A stretch of 64,000 bases of DNA. Origin: Tistrella mobilis (lineage in GTDB: Bacteria > Pseudomonadota > Alphaproteobacteria > Tistrellales > Tistrellaceae). The stretch spans positions 1,219,501-1,283,500 of the forward strand of contig NZ_CP121017.1 of the NCBI RefSeq assembly GCF_041468085.1, in the 5' to 3' direction. The notes under the pieces were generated by a model. The model made no database searches. It was not told the origin of the DNA and was given only the letters and a program-made list of their open reading frames with translations. The stretch's first letter is position 1. Each line of letters starts with the position of its first letter. Made by a program: the position numbers and the translations under genes. Below, piece by piece: positions 33,900-42,910 of this stretch.

Positions 33900-34453
33900 G
33901 CCGCCCTCCGCAGCGTCATGAACCCGGTCTCGGGCGCCCGGGCCGGCGGGTAGAAGGCGAGATCGGCTTCCATGTGATGATGCGGTCGGCCATGAAGCTC
34001 GATCTCGGCCAGGCTTCGCCAGTGCAGCTTCTGGAAGAGCGGTGCATTCGCCGCCTGGACATGGGCCAGAAAGCGGGTGCAGCCGCGGGCGCGGGCGGTG
34101 GAGACCGCCAGCCGGATCAGGCCCGACCCCAGGGCGCCGATCCGCCGATGGGCGCGATCGACCGCCAGTCGCGAGCCCCACCACAGGCCAGGCTCGGCCT
34201 CGTGGATCCGCACCGTCCCGACCACATCGCCCGGGGCGACACCCAGCAGGGATACCGCGACCAGCGTCAGCGCCACCCGGTCGATCGCATCGCCGTCATC
34301 GCCGGCGAACAGGCGCTGTTCGGTGCAGAACACCTGCCGGCGCAGCCGGGCCGCCGCGGCGCGTTCCCAGGGCTCCACCGCCAGCTTGATCTGGAAGCTC
34401 GCGGGCAGAAAGGGGGAGGATGGCGGGAAAAGGTGAAGCGGTTCCGGCATCAT
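33896..34453 (-). CDS. nitE: GNAT-family N-acetyltransferase of Nit1C (sll0786 family)
   Basis: A 185-residue GNAT-fold protein. The acetyl-CoA-binding segment is WWGSRLAVDRAHRRIGALGSGLIRLAV, corresponding to the R/Q-x-x-G-x-G/A loop. The N-terminus LAVEPWERAAAARLRRQVFCTEQRLF is characteristic of the sll0786 family. It overlaps both nitD (4 bp, upstream) and nitF. It presumably acylates the product of one of the other Nit enzymes; the acceptor is unknown. ATG 34453 or ATG 34450 are both possible. Confidence 0.87.
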   Translation of the reverse strand: MMPEPLHLFPPSSPFLPASFQIKLAVEPWERAAAARLRRQVFCTEQRLFAGDDGDAIDRVALTLVAVSLLGVAPGDVVGTVRIHEAEPGLWWGSRLAVDRAHRRIGALGSGLIRLAVSTARARGCTRFLAHVQAANAPLFQKLHWRSLAEIELHGRPHHHMEADLAFYPPARAPETGFMTLRRAA

Positions 34454-35640
34454 GGCAGCACCTCCGCCGGCAGGGGGGCGGCGCGTTCGATGGCATCCGG
34501 CGCGCCGGCTCTGCGGCGTTCATAGGCCGAGAGTGCCGAGCAGGCACCGCAGCGGGCGCAGCCCGCCTTGACCGCGTCGGCCGCCAGCCCCGCCCCGGCC
34601 AGCATGGCGGCGAGCGGGTTCAGCACCGCATGCATGAAGGCGGCATCGGGCCCCGGATGGCCGGCGAGCGGCGTGCCCGAAATCGGCACGAAGGGCACCA
34701 CGAAGGGGTAGACGCCGATCGCGACCAGCTGCCGGCACAGCGCCAGAATGTCGTCCACCCCGTCGCCCAGCCCGGCCAGGATGTAGGTGGAAACCTGGCC
34801 GCGGCCGAAGACCGGCACTGCGGCTGCGAATGCCTCAAGATAGCGGCTGACCGGCACCTGGGCCTTGCCGGGCATGATCCGCGCCCGCACCGGTTCCGTC
34901 ACCGCCTCCAGATGCATGCCCAGGCCGTCGGCGCCGGCCTCTTTCAGGCGGCGGAACCAGGCATCGTCGTCGGGCGGCTCGCACTGCACCTGCACCGGCA
35001 GATCCACCGCCGCCTTCACCGCCGCCACGCTTTCCACCAGGATGGCGGCGCCGCGATCCTTGCCGGGCGGGGTGCCGGTGGTCATCACCATATGGCGGAC
35101 GCCGTCCAGCTCCACCGCGGCCCGGGCGACCTCGGCCAGCTGCGCCGGGCTCTTGCGCTCCACGGTGCGACCGGCGGCCAGGGACTGGCCGATGGCGCAG
35201 AACTGGCAGGTCTTGGCCCGGCTGACATAGCGCACGCAGGATTGCAGCACGGTGGTGGCCAGCACGTCGCGGCCGTGAAGCGTGGCGATCTTCCAATAGG
35301 GCACGCCGTCGGCGGTCTCGCGGTCGTAGAAGCGCGGCCGGCGCGGAAAGGACACCTCGCCCAGCGCCCGGCCGTCGCGGAATACCCGGGCCCGGCCGGC
35401 CGTATCGGGCCGTTCCAGCACATAGGGGCTGGCCTTGGCCGCGCTGGTATGGATCGGCACCATCACCGTCGTCTCGCCGATGGTGAGCGCGGTATGATCC
35501 GACGGGCCGGCGCCGCCCTTGCGGTCGACCTCGGGGCCGGCTGCGTCAGCCAGCCTGGCGCCGAAGGACTGCAGCTCGTTGATCAGCGTCTCCGCGGCCG
35601 GCGGACGGGTCGGCATCGGCGCCTGCGGGATCTCTGACAT
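34450..35640 (-). CDS. nitD: radical SAM protein of Nit1C (MSMEG_0568 type)
   Basis: A 396-residue radical SAM enzyme. The cysteines for the SAM cluster are unusual: Cys135, Cys145 and Cys148 ([19 protein letters not shown]), i.e. C-x9-C-x2-C rather than C-x3-C-x2-C. It ends with [17 protein letters not shown], where three further cysteines could ligate an auxiliary cluster. The ATG at 35640 has GGGAGA eight bases upstream. It overlaps the 3' end of the nitrilase gene by 95 bp, an unusually long overlap. A complex transformation, coupled to nitrilase, is implied but not known. Confidence 0.88.
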   Translation of the reverse strand: MSEIPQAPMPTRPPAAETLINELQSFGARLADAAGPEVDRKGGAGPSDHTALTIGETTVMVPIHTSAAKASPYVLERPDTAGRARVFRDGRALGEVSFPRRPRFYDRETADGVPYWKIATLHGRDVLATTVLQSCVRYVSRAKTCQFCAIGQSLAAGRTVERKSPAQLAEVARAAVELDGVRHMVMTTGTPPGKDRGAAILVESVAAVKAAVDLPVQVQCEPPDDDAWFRRLKEAGADGLGMHLEAVTEPVRARIMPGKAQVPVSRYLEAFAAAVPVFGRGQVSTYILAGLGDGVDDILALCRQLVAIGVYPFVVPFVPISGTPLAGHPGPDAAFMHAVLNPLAAMLAGAGLAADAVKAGCARCGACSALSAYERRRAGAPDAIERAAPLPAEVLP

Positions 35641-36622
35641 CGCGGCGTCTCCCGGGGATGAGGGTGTCGGACGGGTCGGCGGCCCGGTGCATCGGTACCG
35701 CCGGGCGGTCGTCGAGGCGCAGCGACAGCAGGTCCGGCCGGGCGTAATGGCCCACCGAATCCATCATCCGCTTGCGCTTCAGGATCAGGCCCATGTCGAG
35801 ATCGGCGATCAGGATGCCTTCGCCCGCGGTGAGCGGCGGCACCAGATGCCGGCCTTCGGGCGAGACGATCGCGGTCATGCAGCCGCCCGACAGCGCGCCG
35901 TGCAGGGCGGGATCGGGGGCGATGCGCGCCTTCTGTTCCGGCGTCAGCCAGCCGGTGGCATTGACCACGAAGCAGCCGCTTTCCAGCGCGTGGTGGCGGA
36001 TGGTGACCTCGATCTGCTCGGCGAAGATCGGCCCGACCAGCGCGCCGGGGAACTGGGCGGCGTGGATCTCTTCATGGCCGGCCATCAGCGCATAGCGGGC
36101 GAGCGGGTTGTAGTGCTCCCAGCAGGCCAGGGCCCCCACGCGGCCGGCGGCGGTTTCGACCACCTTGAGCCCGGCGCCGTCGCCCTGGCCCCAGATCATC
36201 CGTTCGTGGAAGGTCGGGGTGATCTTGCGACGGCGGAGCAGCAGCGTGCCGTCGGCATCGAAGACCAGCTGGGTGTTGTAGAGCGAGCCGTGATCCCGCT
36301 CGTTCACGCCCACCACCATCACCATGGCATGGCGTCGTGCCGCTTCGGCGAGGGCGGCGGTCACCGGGCCGGGCACGGTCACCGCCTGGTCGTAGAGCCG
36401 GAGATGCTCGGCGCCAGTCGCAACTGGTGGATGCACGAATGAAAAATACGGGTACCAGGGAATGAAGGTTTCGGGGAAGACCACCAGCTGTGCGCCCCTG
36501 GCCGCCGCCTCGGCAGCGGCGGCGAGGACGCGCTCCAGCGTGGCCGCTGCGGTATCCAGATCGGGGGAGATCTGGACCGCGGCGGCGCGGATGGTGGCGG
36601 GTGTGGCACGGGATCCGGTCAT
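35546..36622 (-). CDS. nitC: nitrilase of the Nit1C cluster (Nit6803 type)
   Basis: A 358-residue CN-hydrolase. The catalytic triad is complete: Glu51 ([14 protein letters not shown]), Lys133 ([20 protein letters not shown]) and Cys167 ([16 protein letters not shown]). Nit6803-type enzymes hydrolyse aliphatic and aromatic nitriles, and in Nit1C-bearing bacteria the gene is needed for growth on cyanide as nitrogen source. The catalytic core ends near [15 protein letters not shown]. The final 45 or so residues are Arg/Asp/Ala-rich, lie over the start of nitD and have no family likeness, perhaps from a frameshift that removed the original stop. Confidence 0.9.
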   Translation of the reverse strand: MTGSRATPATIRAAAVQISPDLDTAAATLERVLAAAAEAAARGAQLVVFPETFIPWYPYFSFVHPPVATGAEHLRLYDQAVTVPGPVTAALAEAARRHAMVMVVGVNERDHGSLYNTQLVFDADGTLLLRRRKITPTFHERMIWGQGDGAGLKVVETAAGRVGALACWEHYNPLARYALMAGHEEIHAAQFPGALVGPIFAEQIEVTIRHHALESGCFVVNATGWLTPEQKARIAPDPALHGALSGGCMTAIVSPEGRHLVPPLTAGEGILIADLDMGLILKRKRMMDSVGHYARPDLLSLRLDDRPAVPMHRAADPSDTLIPGRRRDVRDPAGADADPSAGRGDADQRAAVLRRQAG

Positions 36623-36639
36623 CGCGTCCTCGCGTTTCT

Positions 36640-36669
36640 GGCTCGTGAGCGGGAGGCTCTTGAGCGGGG
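36640..36669. repeat. 15-bp tandem duplication between nitB and nitC
   Basis: GGCTCGTGAGCGGGA (36640-36654) followed by GGCTCTTGAGCGGGG (36655-36669), in the 56-bp gap between two coupled genes. Confidence 0.8.
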
Positions 36670-36678
36670 GACGGGTGA

Positions 36679-37161
36679 TCAGAGCGTCCAGGTGTCGAGG
36701 ATGAAGGCGTTGTCCTTGCGGTGCAGCAGCACCAGGTCGAGCACGTCCAGCGGGTTGATCGGCGTGATCCCCGGGATCAGCGACGGCTCGCCATGGCCGT
36801 AAAGCGCCTGAAGCGCGAAGCGGCAGGCATAGACCTTGCCGCCTTCCTCCATGAATTTGACGATCTGGTTGTTCATCGCCAGATGGCCGGGGAAGGCCTC
36901 GTCGCCGAGCTTGGGGAAGCCGCGCTGCACGCCAAGTGTCACGCCGGGCCCATAGAGCAGCACGGTGGTCTCGAAGCCCTTGCGCAGCAGCCGGGTCGCC
37001 TGCAGCAGGTTCACAAGGCCGATCGAACCTTCGAAGGCGACGGTGTGGAAGGTGACCAGCGCCTTCTCTCCCGGCTGGGCCTTCACGTCCTCGAACACCT
37101 TCTCTTCGTAATTGACCAGGAAATCGCCGGTCTGATGGGCAGGCTTGGTGACCACGGGCAT
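36679..37161 (-). CDS. nitB: DsrE-like Nit1C protein, nitrogen-starvation response family (MSMEG_0572 type)
   Basis: A 160-residue protein. [44 protein letters not shown] is the DsrE/F-like fold, and the tail [30 protein letters not shown] is specific for the MSMEG_0572/sll0783 family. It is the first gene of the cluster; the cyanobacterial homologue responds to nitrogen starvation. The frame is open for 39 more codons upstream but ATG 37161, with GGAGAGA before it, is the family start. It could handle cyanide- or sulfur-bearing intermediates. Its function is not known. Confidence 0.86.
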   Translation of the reverse strand: MPVVTKPAHQTGDFLVNYEEKVFEDVKAQPGEKALVTFHTVAFEGSIGLVNLLQATRLLRKGFETTVLLYGPGVTLGVQRGFPKLGDEAFPGHLAMNNQIVKFMEEGGKVYACRFALQALYGHGEPSLIPGITPINPLDVLDLVLLHRKDNAFILDTWTL

Positions 37162-37566
37162 CGTTGTCTCTCCGATGGTGCCGGTCCGCGGCGCCTCTGC
37201 CGCGGCTCTCAGGGTCTCGGGAAGTGCAACGCTCGTGCCATGCGACCGCCTGTTCATGATGTAATCAGATGCAGTCAATTTACAGTCATATATACAGTCA
37301 ATTGGCGCAATGATGGCGCTGAAATCGCCTATGGAATGGTCGTTCTGCCTATGAATTGAGCTTAAATTTCGTGCATGGACTCATGTGCATAAGTTATTGG
37401 CATAAAATTCGATGAATGAGGATGGGCAGAGGCGGCGTGCGGATCCAGTCAATCCGGTCATTGCCGTGGCATGCGGCACAAAGCCGCCGCTGCGCGTGAT
37501 TGCGCCCCGCTTCACGGCGTGCAACAAGGTACGGTCAATTGCCTTCAGACGAGACCCGGTGACCGC
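37162..37566. promoter_or_regulatory. 405-bp divergent promoter region of Nit1C and the MocR gene with CAGTCA repeats
   Basis: CAGTCA occurs as direct repeats at 37272-37277, 37283-37288 and 37295-37300, spaced 11-12 bp and set in AT-rich DNA near the nitB side. On the regulator side are CAGTCA (37446-37451), CGGTCA (37455-37460) and CGGTCA (37532-37537). Several copies are followed by AATT or ATTG. Direct repeats of about one helical turn are typical MocR binding sites. No gene is supported in this stretch. Confidence 0.68.
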
Positions 37567-38961
37567 ATGACGGAGTGGATGCCCGACCTGTCCGCCAGCG
37601 ACAGACCCCGCTATCTGGCGATCGCCGATGTGATCGAGGCCGATCTTCGGTCCGGCCGGCTGTCGGTGGGCGACCGGCTGCCGCCGCAGCGCCGGCTGGC
37701 GGAACGGCTGGGCATCGATTTCACCACCGTCGCCCGGGGCTATTCCGAAGCTCATCGCCGCGGGCTGGTCGAATCGCGGGTGGGGCAGGGCACCTATGTC
37801 CGCGCCCTGCCGCGTCCGGATCGCGAAACGGTGGCGCGCGGTCAGCCGAGGCGCGCCGATGTCGTCGACCTGACCATGAACCTGCCGCCCGAACCCGACG
37901 ATCCGGCGCTGATCGCCCGCATGCAGGCGGGGCTGGAGGCGGTGGGGCGGGATCTGGTGGCGCTGCTGCGCTATCAGGATTTTGGCGGTGCCCCTGCCGA
38001 CAAGGATGCCGCCTCCATCTGGCTGGGCCGGCGCGGCCTGGTGCCGACCCAGGAGCGGCTGATGGTCACCCCCGGCGCCCACGCGGCCCTTATGGGGATC
38101 CTGGGCGTGCTCGCCTCGGCCGGCGATGTGGTTCTGGCCGAAGAGATCACCTATCCGGGCGTGCGATCGATCGCTGCCCAGCTGGGCCTGAAACTGGCCG
38201 GCCTGCCGATGGACGCAGACGGCATCGATCCCGATGCCCTGGCCGATGCCTGCCGGCGTCTGGCGCCCAAGGCGCTCTACCTGAACCCCACTCTGCAGAA
38301 CCCGACCACGCTCACCATTCCGCAGCGCCGGCGCGAGGAAATCGTCACCATCGCCCGGCGCTTCGGCGTGCCGATCGTCGAGGATGATGCCTATGGTTTC
38401 ATTCCCGTCCAGGGCCCGGCGCCCTTCGCGGCGCTGGCGCCGGATCTGACCTGGCATGTGGCGGGGCTGGCCAAATGCATCGGCGCCGGGCTGCGGGCGG
38501 CCTATGTGGTGGCGCCCAGCGCCCGGGCCGGCTGGCCCTTCACGGCCGCGGTGCGCACGGCCACCGTCATGGCCTCGCCGGTGACCGTGGCCCTCGCCAC
38601 CCGCTGGATCGAGGACGGCACCGCCGACGCCCTGCTGCGCTTCATCCGTGCCGAGACCGCCGCCCGCCAGCAGCTCGCCGCCGAGGTTCTGGCGCCCGAC
38701 AGCTTCCGTACCGACCCTGCCAGCTTCAATCTCTGGGTGCCGCTGCCCGCGGGCTGGACCCGCTCGGCCTTCATCGGCCAGATGCGCTCCACCGGTATCG
38801 GCGTGGTGGCCAGCGACGCCTTCGCGGTCGGCGTCACCCCGCCCGAAGCGGTCCGCCTCTGCCTGGGCGGACCCACCAGCCGCGCCGATCTGCGCCGCGC
38901 GCTGGAATACATGGCCCATGCGCTGAGCGAACAGCCGGCCGTGGCGTCGACCTATCTCTGA
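37567..38961 (+). CDS. MocR-type regulator (GntR DNA-binding domain fused to class I aminotransferase)
   Basis: A 464-residue MocR protein. Residues 12-80 form a winged helix GntR domain (IADVIEADLRSGRLSVGDRLPPQRRLAERLGIDFTTVARGY). From about residue 105 there is a fold-type I aminotransferase domain with YLNPTLQNPTTLTIPQRRREEIV, the PLP-phosphate and Asp region IVEDDAYGF, and the PLP-binding Lys in HVAGLAKCIGAGLRAAYVV. Regulators of this type sense PLP adducts with amino compounds. It is divergent from Nit1C, with repeats between, and is the obvious controller. ATG 37567 begins the family similarity. It is unusual in place of the sigma-54 or LysR-type regulators described for other Nit1C loci, as I recall. 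Confidence 0.87.
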   Translation: MTEWMPDLSASDRPRYLAIADVIEADLRSGRLSVGDRLPPQRRLAERLGIDFTTVARGYSEAHRRGLVESRVGQGTYVRALPRPDRETVARGQPRRADVVDLTMNLPPEPDDPALIARMQAGLEAVGRDLVALLRYQDFGGAPADKDAASIWLGRRGLVPTQERLMVTPGAHAALMGILGVLASAGDVVLAEEITYPGVRSIAAQLGLKLAGLPMDADGIDPDALADACRRLAPKALYLNPTLQNPTTLTIPQRRREEIVTIARRFGVPIVEDDAYGFIPVQGPAPFAALAPDLTWHVAGLAKCIGAGLRAAYVVAPSARAGWPFTAAVRTATVMASPVTVALATRWIEDGTADALLRFIRAETAARQQLAAEVLAPDSFRTDPASFNLWVPLPAGWTRSAFIGQMRSTGIGVVASDAFAVGVTPPEAVRLCLGGPTSRADLRRALEYMAHALSEQPAVASTYL

Positions 38962-38965
38962 CCGC

Positions 38966-40006
38966 TCAGATCCACCGCAATCTCCGGTATAGGACGAACT
39001 GCACCGCCACCAGTAATCCGAGCAGCACACACAGCACCAGGAAGGCTGCCGGATCCTCGGCGCCGGGGATGCCGGCGACATTGACCCCCAGAAGCCCGGT
39101 GATGAAGCCCAAAGGCAGCATCACCGAAGACAGGATGGTCAGCAGATAGACCGTGCGGTCGGTGCGCTCGGCGATGCGTGCCTCCCATTCGCCCTGGGCG
39201 AGCAGGGTGCGTTCGCGGATGGCGTCCAGATCCTCGACCATCCGGGTCAGCTGGTCGGCGGTCTCGCGCAGTTCCAGCCGGTCGACATGGCCGAAGGGCG
39301 AGGGGTCGAGCGCGGCCAGGCGCATCAGCGCCTCGCGCTGGGGTGCCATATAGCGGCGGAAGGCGATGGTCTCGCGCCTGAGTTCGGCGAGCGCGGCGCG
39401 GGCCTTGCGGATGCCGTCGCGCGGCCGGGCATCGGCCGCACCGGCCAGCGCCTCGTCTTCCAGATCGTCGATCAGGTCTTCCAGCCGGTCGACCTCGGGC
39501 CGGAGCCGGCCGACCAGCCGGTCGGCCAGATCGGCGATCACCCCGCCCGAATCCCGCGGGCCCCCGCTGCCGGCGGTCAGCGCCTCGGCCATTTCGCGGG
39601 TCGAGCGCAGGGGGTAGCGGCGGGTGGTGATGGTCAGCCCCGCCACCGTCCAGGCGCGGACCGAAATCAGATCCGATGCCTCCATGCCCGGGTTGACGTT
39701 CAGCCCGCGCAGATTGACCACCAGCCCGTCGGCGAACCGATCGGCCCGGGGCCGGGTCTCTTCGGCGAGCAGGGCTTCGGCCGCATGCGGCGGCACGCCG
39801 GCGAGGTCGAGCCAGCCCGGTACGCCCGGATCCATCCGGTCGACATGCAGCCAGAGATCGGGGGCGTCGACCGTCTGACCGGCGCTGCGGTCGCGCAGGG
39901 CGAGGGCGGCCTCGGCAGGGGAGAGCGGCCGGCCGCCGCCCCTGCCATCCAGGGCAAAGGCGTGGACCAGGCCGCGGGTCGGAACGTCGCTATCGGTCGT
40001 GCTCAT
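38966..40006 (-). CDS. zntB: CorA-superfamily divalent-cation transporter (ZntB-like)
   Basis: A 346-residue membrane transporter. The N-terminal soluble part is helical; two C-terminal transmembrane helices follow the pore motif GLLGVNVAGIPG, where ZntB has GVN instead of the CorA GMN. LTILSSVMLPLGFITGLLGVNV and FLVLCVLLGLLVAVQFVLY are the two helices. It is likely a zinc or other metal exporter/importer. It is separated by 27 bp from the ABC permease gene upstream (same strand) and could be co-transcribed with the transporter. Stop to stop it is 4 bp from the MocR gene. Confidence 0.87.
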   Translation of the reverse strand: MSTTDSDVPTRGLVHAFALDGRGGGRPLSPAEAALALRDRSAGQTVDAPDLWLHVDRMDPGVPGWLDLAGVPPHAAEALLAEETRPRADRFADGLVVNLRGLNVNPGMEASDLISVRAWTVAGLTITTRRYPLRSTREMAEALTAGSGGPRDSGGVIADLADRLVGRLRPEVDRLEDLIDDLEDEALAGAADARPRDGIRKARAALAELRRETIAFRRYMAPQREALMRLAALDPSPFGHVDRLELRETADQLTRMVEDLDAIRERTLLAQGEWEARIAERTDRTVYLLTILSSVMLPLGFITGLLGVNVAGIPGAEDPAAFLVLCVLLGLLVAVQFVLYRRLRWI

Positions 40007-40033
40007 GGCGCCGATCCCAGCATGAAAGCCGGC

Positions 40034-40855
40034 TCAGCGCCAGCGCAGCAGGCGTTTCTCGACCAGGCCGAGCAGGAAGGCCACCACCAGGCCCAGGGCC
40101 GACAGCACCACCACGCCCGCGATCAGCAGGTCCAGCCGCATCAGATTGCCGGCATTCAGCACCAGCGCGCCCAGCCCGTATTCGGCGCCGATCATCTCCG
40201 CCGCCACCAGCAGGATGATGCCGATCGAGGCCGAGACCCGGAAACCGGTCAGGATGGCGGGCAGGGCGCCCGGCAGCACGATGCGGGTGGCGATCCGCCA
40301 GGACGACAGGCCGAAGCTCTGGCCCATGGAGATCAGGCTGCGCGGCACGCCCGCCACACCGCCGGCGGTGTTGATCACGGTCGGGAAGAACACGCCGAAG
40401 GCGATGGTCGCGACCTTCGACGGCTCGCCGATGCCGAACCAGATGATGAACAGCGGCAGCAAGGCGATCTTGGGGATGGGGAAAAGCGCCGTCACCAGCG
40501 GCAGGCCGGTGGCGCGCGCCAGCGAGAACAGCCCGACCATCAGCCCGACCGCGACGCCCAAGGCCGCCCCCAGCGCCCAGCCGAGGCCCAGCCGCATCAG
40601 CGAGGCCGAGAGGTGACGCCAGAGGTCGCCGGTTTCGATCAGCCGGGCGAGGGCGCCCAGCACATCGCCCGGCGGCGGCAGGGTCAGCGCCCCGATCCAG
40701 CCCCGCGCCGATCCCAGCGCCCAGAGGCCGAAGAGCAGGGCGAAGAACAGGCCGGTGACCAGCGGCATCCGGCGTGGCGCGAAGCCGCCGCCGCGATAGG
40801 GCACCGGGCGGGGCGTGTCGTCGGCAGGCGCGGTCTGAAGGGTCCGGTCAGCCAT
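40034..40855 (-). CDS. sulfonate/nitrate/taurine-type ABC transporter permease
   Basis: A 273-residue permease of the SsuC/TauC class. Six hydrophobic segments are visible (first about residues 30-50), and the EAA loop that contacts the ATPase is near MGQSFGLSSWRIATRIVLPGALPAILTGFRVSASIGI (residues 160-200). It begins 8 bp before the ATPase stop (overlap). Probably imports an organosulfonate, nitrate, thiamine-like pyrimidine or other small anion, with the binding protein 41626-42708. The substrate is unassigned. Confidence 0.87.
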   Translation of the reverse strand: MADRTLQTAPADDTPRPVPYRGGGFAPRRMPLVTGLFFALLFGLWALGSARGWIGALTLPPPGDVLGALARLIETGDLWRHLSASLMRLGLGWALGAALGVAVGLMVGLFSLARATGLPLVTALFPIPKIALLPLFIIWFGIGEPSKVATIAFGVFFPTVINTAGGVAGVPRSLISMGQSFGLSSWRIATRIVLPGALPAILTGFRVSASIGIILLVAAEMIGAEYGLGALVLNAGNLMRLDLLIAGVVVLSALGLVVAFLLGLVEKRLLRWR

Positions 40856-41615
40856 GCTGCACCTCGCGATCGGCGGTGGCGGCCTCGTCGCGGATCGACC
40901 GCCAGAGCCGGTCGGCGAGGGCGGCCATGCCGGCGCCGTCGGCTGCGCGCTCGTCGAGCGGCGTGTCGATCTGCACCACCTCGCGGATCCGCCCGGGCCG
41001 GCGGGAGAGCACCACCACCTGATGGGCCAGGCGCACCGCCTCGATCAGGTTGTGGGTGACGTAAAGCGCGCTGAACGGCGCCCGGCCGTGCAGCGCCACC
41101 AGATCCTCGATCAGCAGCTCGCGGGTCTGGGCATCCAGCGCCGAAAGAGGTTCATCCATCAGCAGCACCGCCGGGGAAACCGCCAGCGCCCGGGCGATGC
41201 CGACCCGCTGGCGCATGCCGCCCGACAACTGGCGCGGCACGGCGCCGGCAAAATCGGACAGCCCCGTGCGGGCCAGCGCATCGGCCACCCGCGCGCGGAT
41301 ATCCGCGGCACCAAGGCCGCGGCCCTCCAGCGGCAGGGCGACGTTTTTCGCCACCGTCCGCCAGGGCAGCAGGGCGAAGTCCTGAAAGACATAGGTCAGC
41401 GGGTTCAGGCAGCCGTCTGGTGCGGCGCCCGCCGACAGTACCTCTCCCGAGGTCGGCCGGATCAGCCCGCCGGCGATGCCGAGCAGGGTGGATTTGCCGC
41501 AGCCCGACGGGCCGACCACGGCGACGATGCGGCCCGCGCCGACCTCCAGGTCGACGGGGCCAAGGGCGTGCAGGCCGTCATAGGCATGAGAGACGGCCTT
41601 CAGGATCAGGCGCAT
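40848..41615 (-). CDS. ABC transporter ATP-binding protein (SsuB/TauB-like)
   Basis: A 255-residue ATPase. Walker A is in VVGPSGCGKSTLL, the Q-loop in VFQDFALLPWRTVAKNVALPL, the signature in QLSGGMRQRVGIARALAV, and Walker B in VLLMDEPLSALD, followed by the H-loop ALYVTHNLIEAV. It is the energising subunit of the importer with the permease (overlap) and the binding protein 10 bp upstream. ATG 41615 starts the fold (MRLILKAVSHAYDG). Confidence 0.9.
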   Translation of the reverse strand: MRLILKAVSHAYDGLHALGPVDLEVGAGRIVAVVGPSGCGKSTLLGIAGGLIRPTSGEVLSAGAAPDGCLNPLTYVFQDFALLPWRTVAKNVALPLEGRGLGAADIRARVADALARTGLSDFAGAVPRQLSGGMRQRVGIARALAVSPAVLLMDEPLSALDAQTRELLIEDLVALHGRAPFSALYVTHNLIEAVRLAHQVVVLSRRPGRIREVVQIDTPLDERAADGAGMAALADRLWRSIRDEAATADREVQHG

Positions 41616-41625
41616 CGTCCGGTCG

Positions 41626-42708
41626 TCACTTCGCCTGAACCGAGAAGCCGCCGGGCACGAAGCTGGTGTCGACGAAGCTTGCGGCCTCGACATCGGCATC
41701 GACCAGGTCGTGCTGCTTGTACCAGCGCAGCTGATCGGCGATGTCGGCGGCATCGAACCGGCCCTGGGGTTCGATATACATCGCACCCGCCTTCACGCCG
41801 GCATCGTTCGGCTTTTCGGGATAGACATACTTGTTGATGATGTCGACCACCGGCTGGGTCTCCGGCCCGTAGATCCGCGCACCCTTCGCATCGACCTGGT
41901 TGAGGGTGGCATTGTAGTCGGCGGCCGCCTTCACATAGGCGCGCACGAAACGCTCCACCACATCGCGGCGCTCGGTGACGTTGCGGGTGGAGGTGAACAG
42001 CCCGCCCAGCTGATAGGGCGCGATATCGGCCACCTGGCCGATCATCTTCGCCGCACCGGAATCGACCAGACCCTTGGCGATATGCGGCACGATGATCATG
42101 GCATCCACCTGGCCCGATTTCAGCGCCGCGATCATGTTCGGCACCGCCTGCAGGGGCTTCAGATCGACCTTGGAAAGGTCGAAGCCGCGGGCCTCCGCAA
42201 TCCGGCCGATCATGTAGTGGAAAGACGATCCGGTCTGGGTCATCGCCAGGCTGTGGCCCGGGAAGTCGTCCACCGAGCGGAAGCCCTCGTCCCAGGCCTT
42301 GTTCGAGACCAGGATCGCCGAGCCTTCCTGGCCGGCAATCTCGGCCGACTGGCCGGCGATGACCTTGAGCGCACCCTTGCCCGCCAGGTTGTAGAAGCCG
42401 GCGGTGAAGGCGGTGACGCCGAAATCGGCATCGCCCGAGGCAATCGCCACCGCCACCGGCTGGGCGGCGCGGAAGATCTGGATGTCGACGTCCAGCCCTT
42501 CGGCGTCGTAATAGCCGCGGTCCTTGGCGATGAACAGCGGCGAGGACGACACGAAGGCGAGGGCGGCGACCGTCACCCTGGTCTTCTCCGCCGCGGCGGC
42601 GTCGCCGGGCAGGCCCGAGGCGAGGGCGGCGAGCGCCGCACCGCAAAGGCCGATGGTCTTGAGCAGGCTGCGGCGGGAAGGCCGCGCCCCGGAACGGGTG
42701 CTGGACAT
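41626..42708 (-). CDS. substrate-binding protein of a sulfonate/nitrate/NMT1-type ABC transporter
   Basis: A 360-residue type 2 periplasmic-binding protein of the NMT1/THI5/SsuA group. The signal has a twin-arginine-like RPSRRSLLKTIGLCGAALAALASGLPGDAAAA, suggesting Tat-type export. The mature part contains AALAFVSSSPLFIAKDRGYYDAEGLDVDIQIF, ASGDADFGVTAFTAGFYNLAG and LKSGQVDAMIIVPHIAKGLV, typical of the family. ATG 42708 has GGGAGA upstream. It is first in its operon, with about 200 bp before the convergent-facing FAD enzyme. The ligand is unknown. Confidence 0.88.
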   Translation of the reverse strand: MSSTRSGARPSRRSLLKTIGLCGAALAALASGLPGDAAAAEKTRVTVAALAFVSSSPLFIAKDRGYYDAEGLDVDIQIFRAAQPVAVAIASGDADFGVTAFTAGFYNLAGKGALKVIAGQSAEIAGQEGSAILVSNKAWDEGFRSVDDFPGHSLAMTQTGSSFHYMIGRIAEARGFDLSKVDLKPLQAVPNMIAALKSGQVDAMIIVPHIAKGLVDSGAAKMIGQVADIAPYQLGGLFTSTRNVTERRDVVERFVRAYVKAAADYNATLNQVDAKGARIYGPETQPVVDIINKYVYPEKPNDAGVKAGAMYIEPQGRFDAADIADQLRWYKQHDLVDADVEAASFVDTSFVPGGFSVQAK

Positions 42709-42910
42709 CTTCAGTCGTCTCCCGACGGTTTCTTCACACGTCATCGTCTTGTCGATCCACCGGTCTGGTGCCGGCATGGCGGGCAGTCTAGGCCCGGTAT
42801 ACCATTCCCGTCACCCCGGAAACGCCGATGCCCGCGGCCGGGGCACGCGGGCATCGTTGCAGAGTGGTCGCCGGGAAACCTTCGGGTGAACCTTTGCCTG
42901 GCTCAGATCC

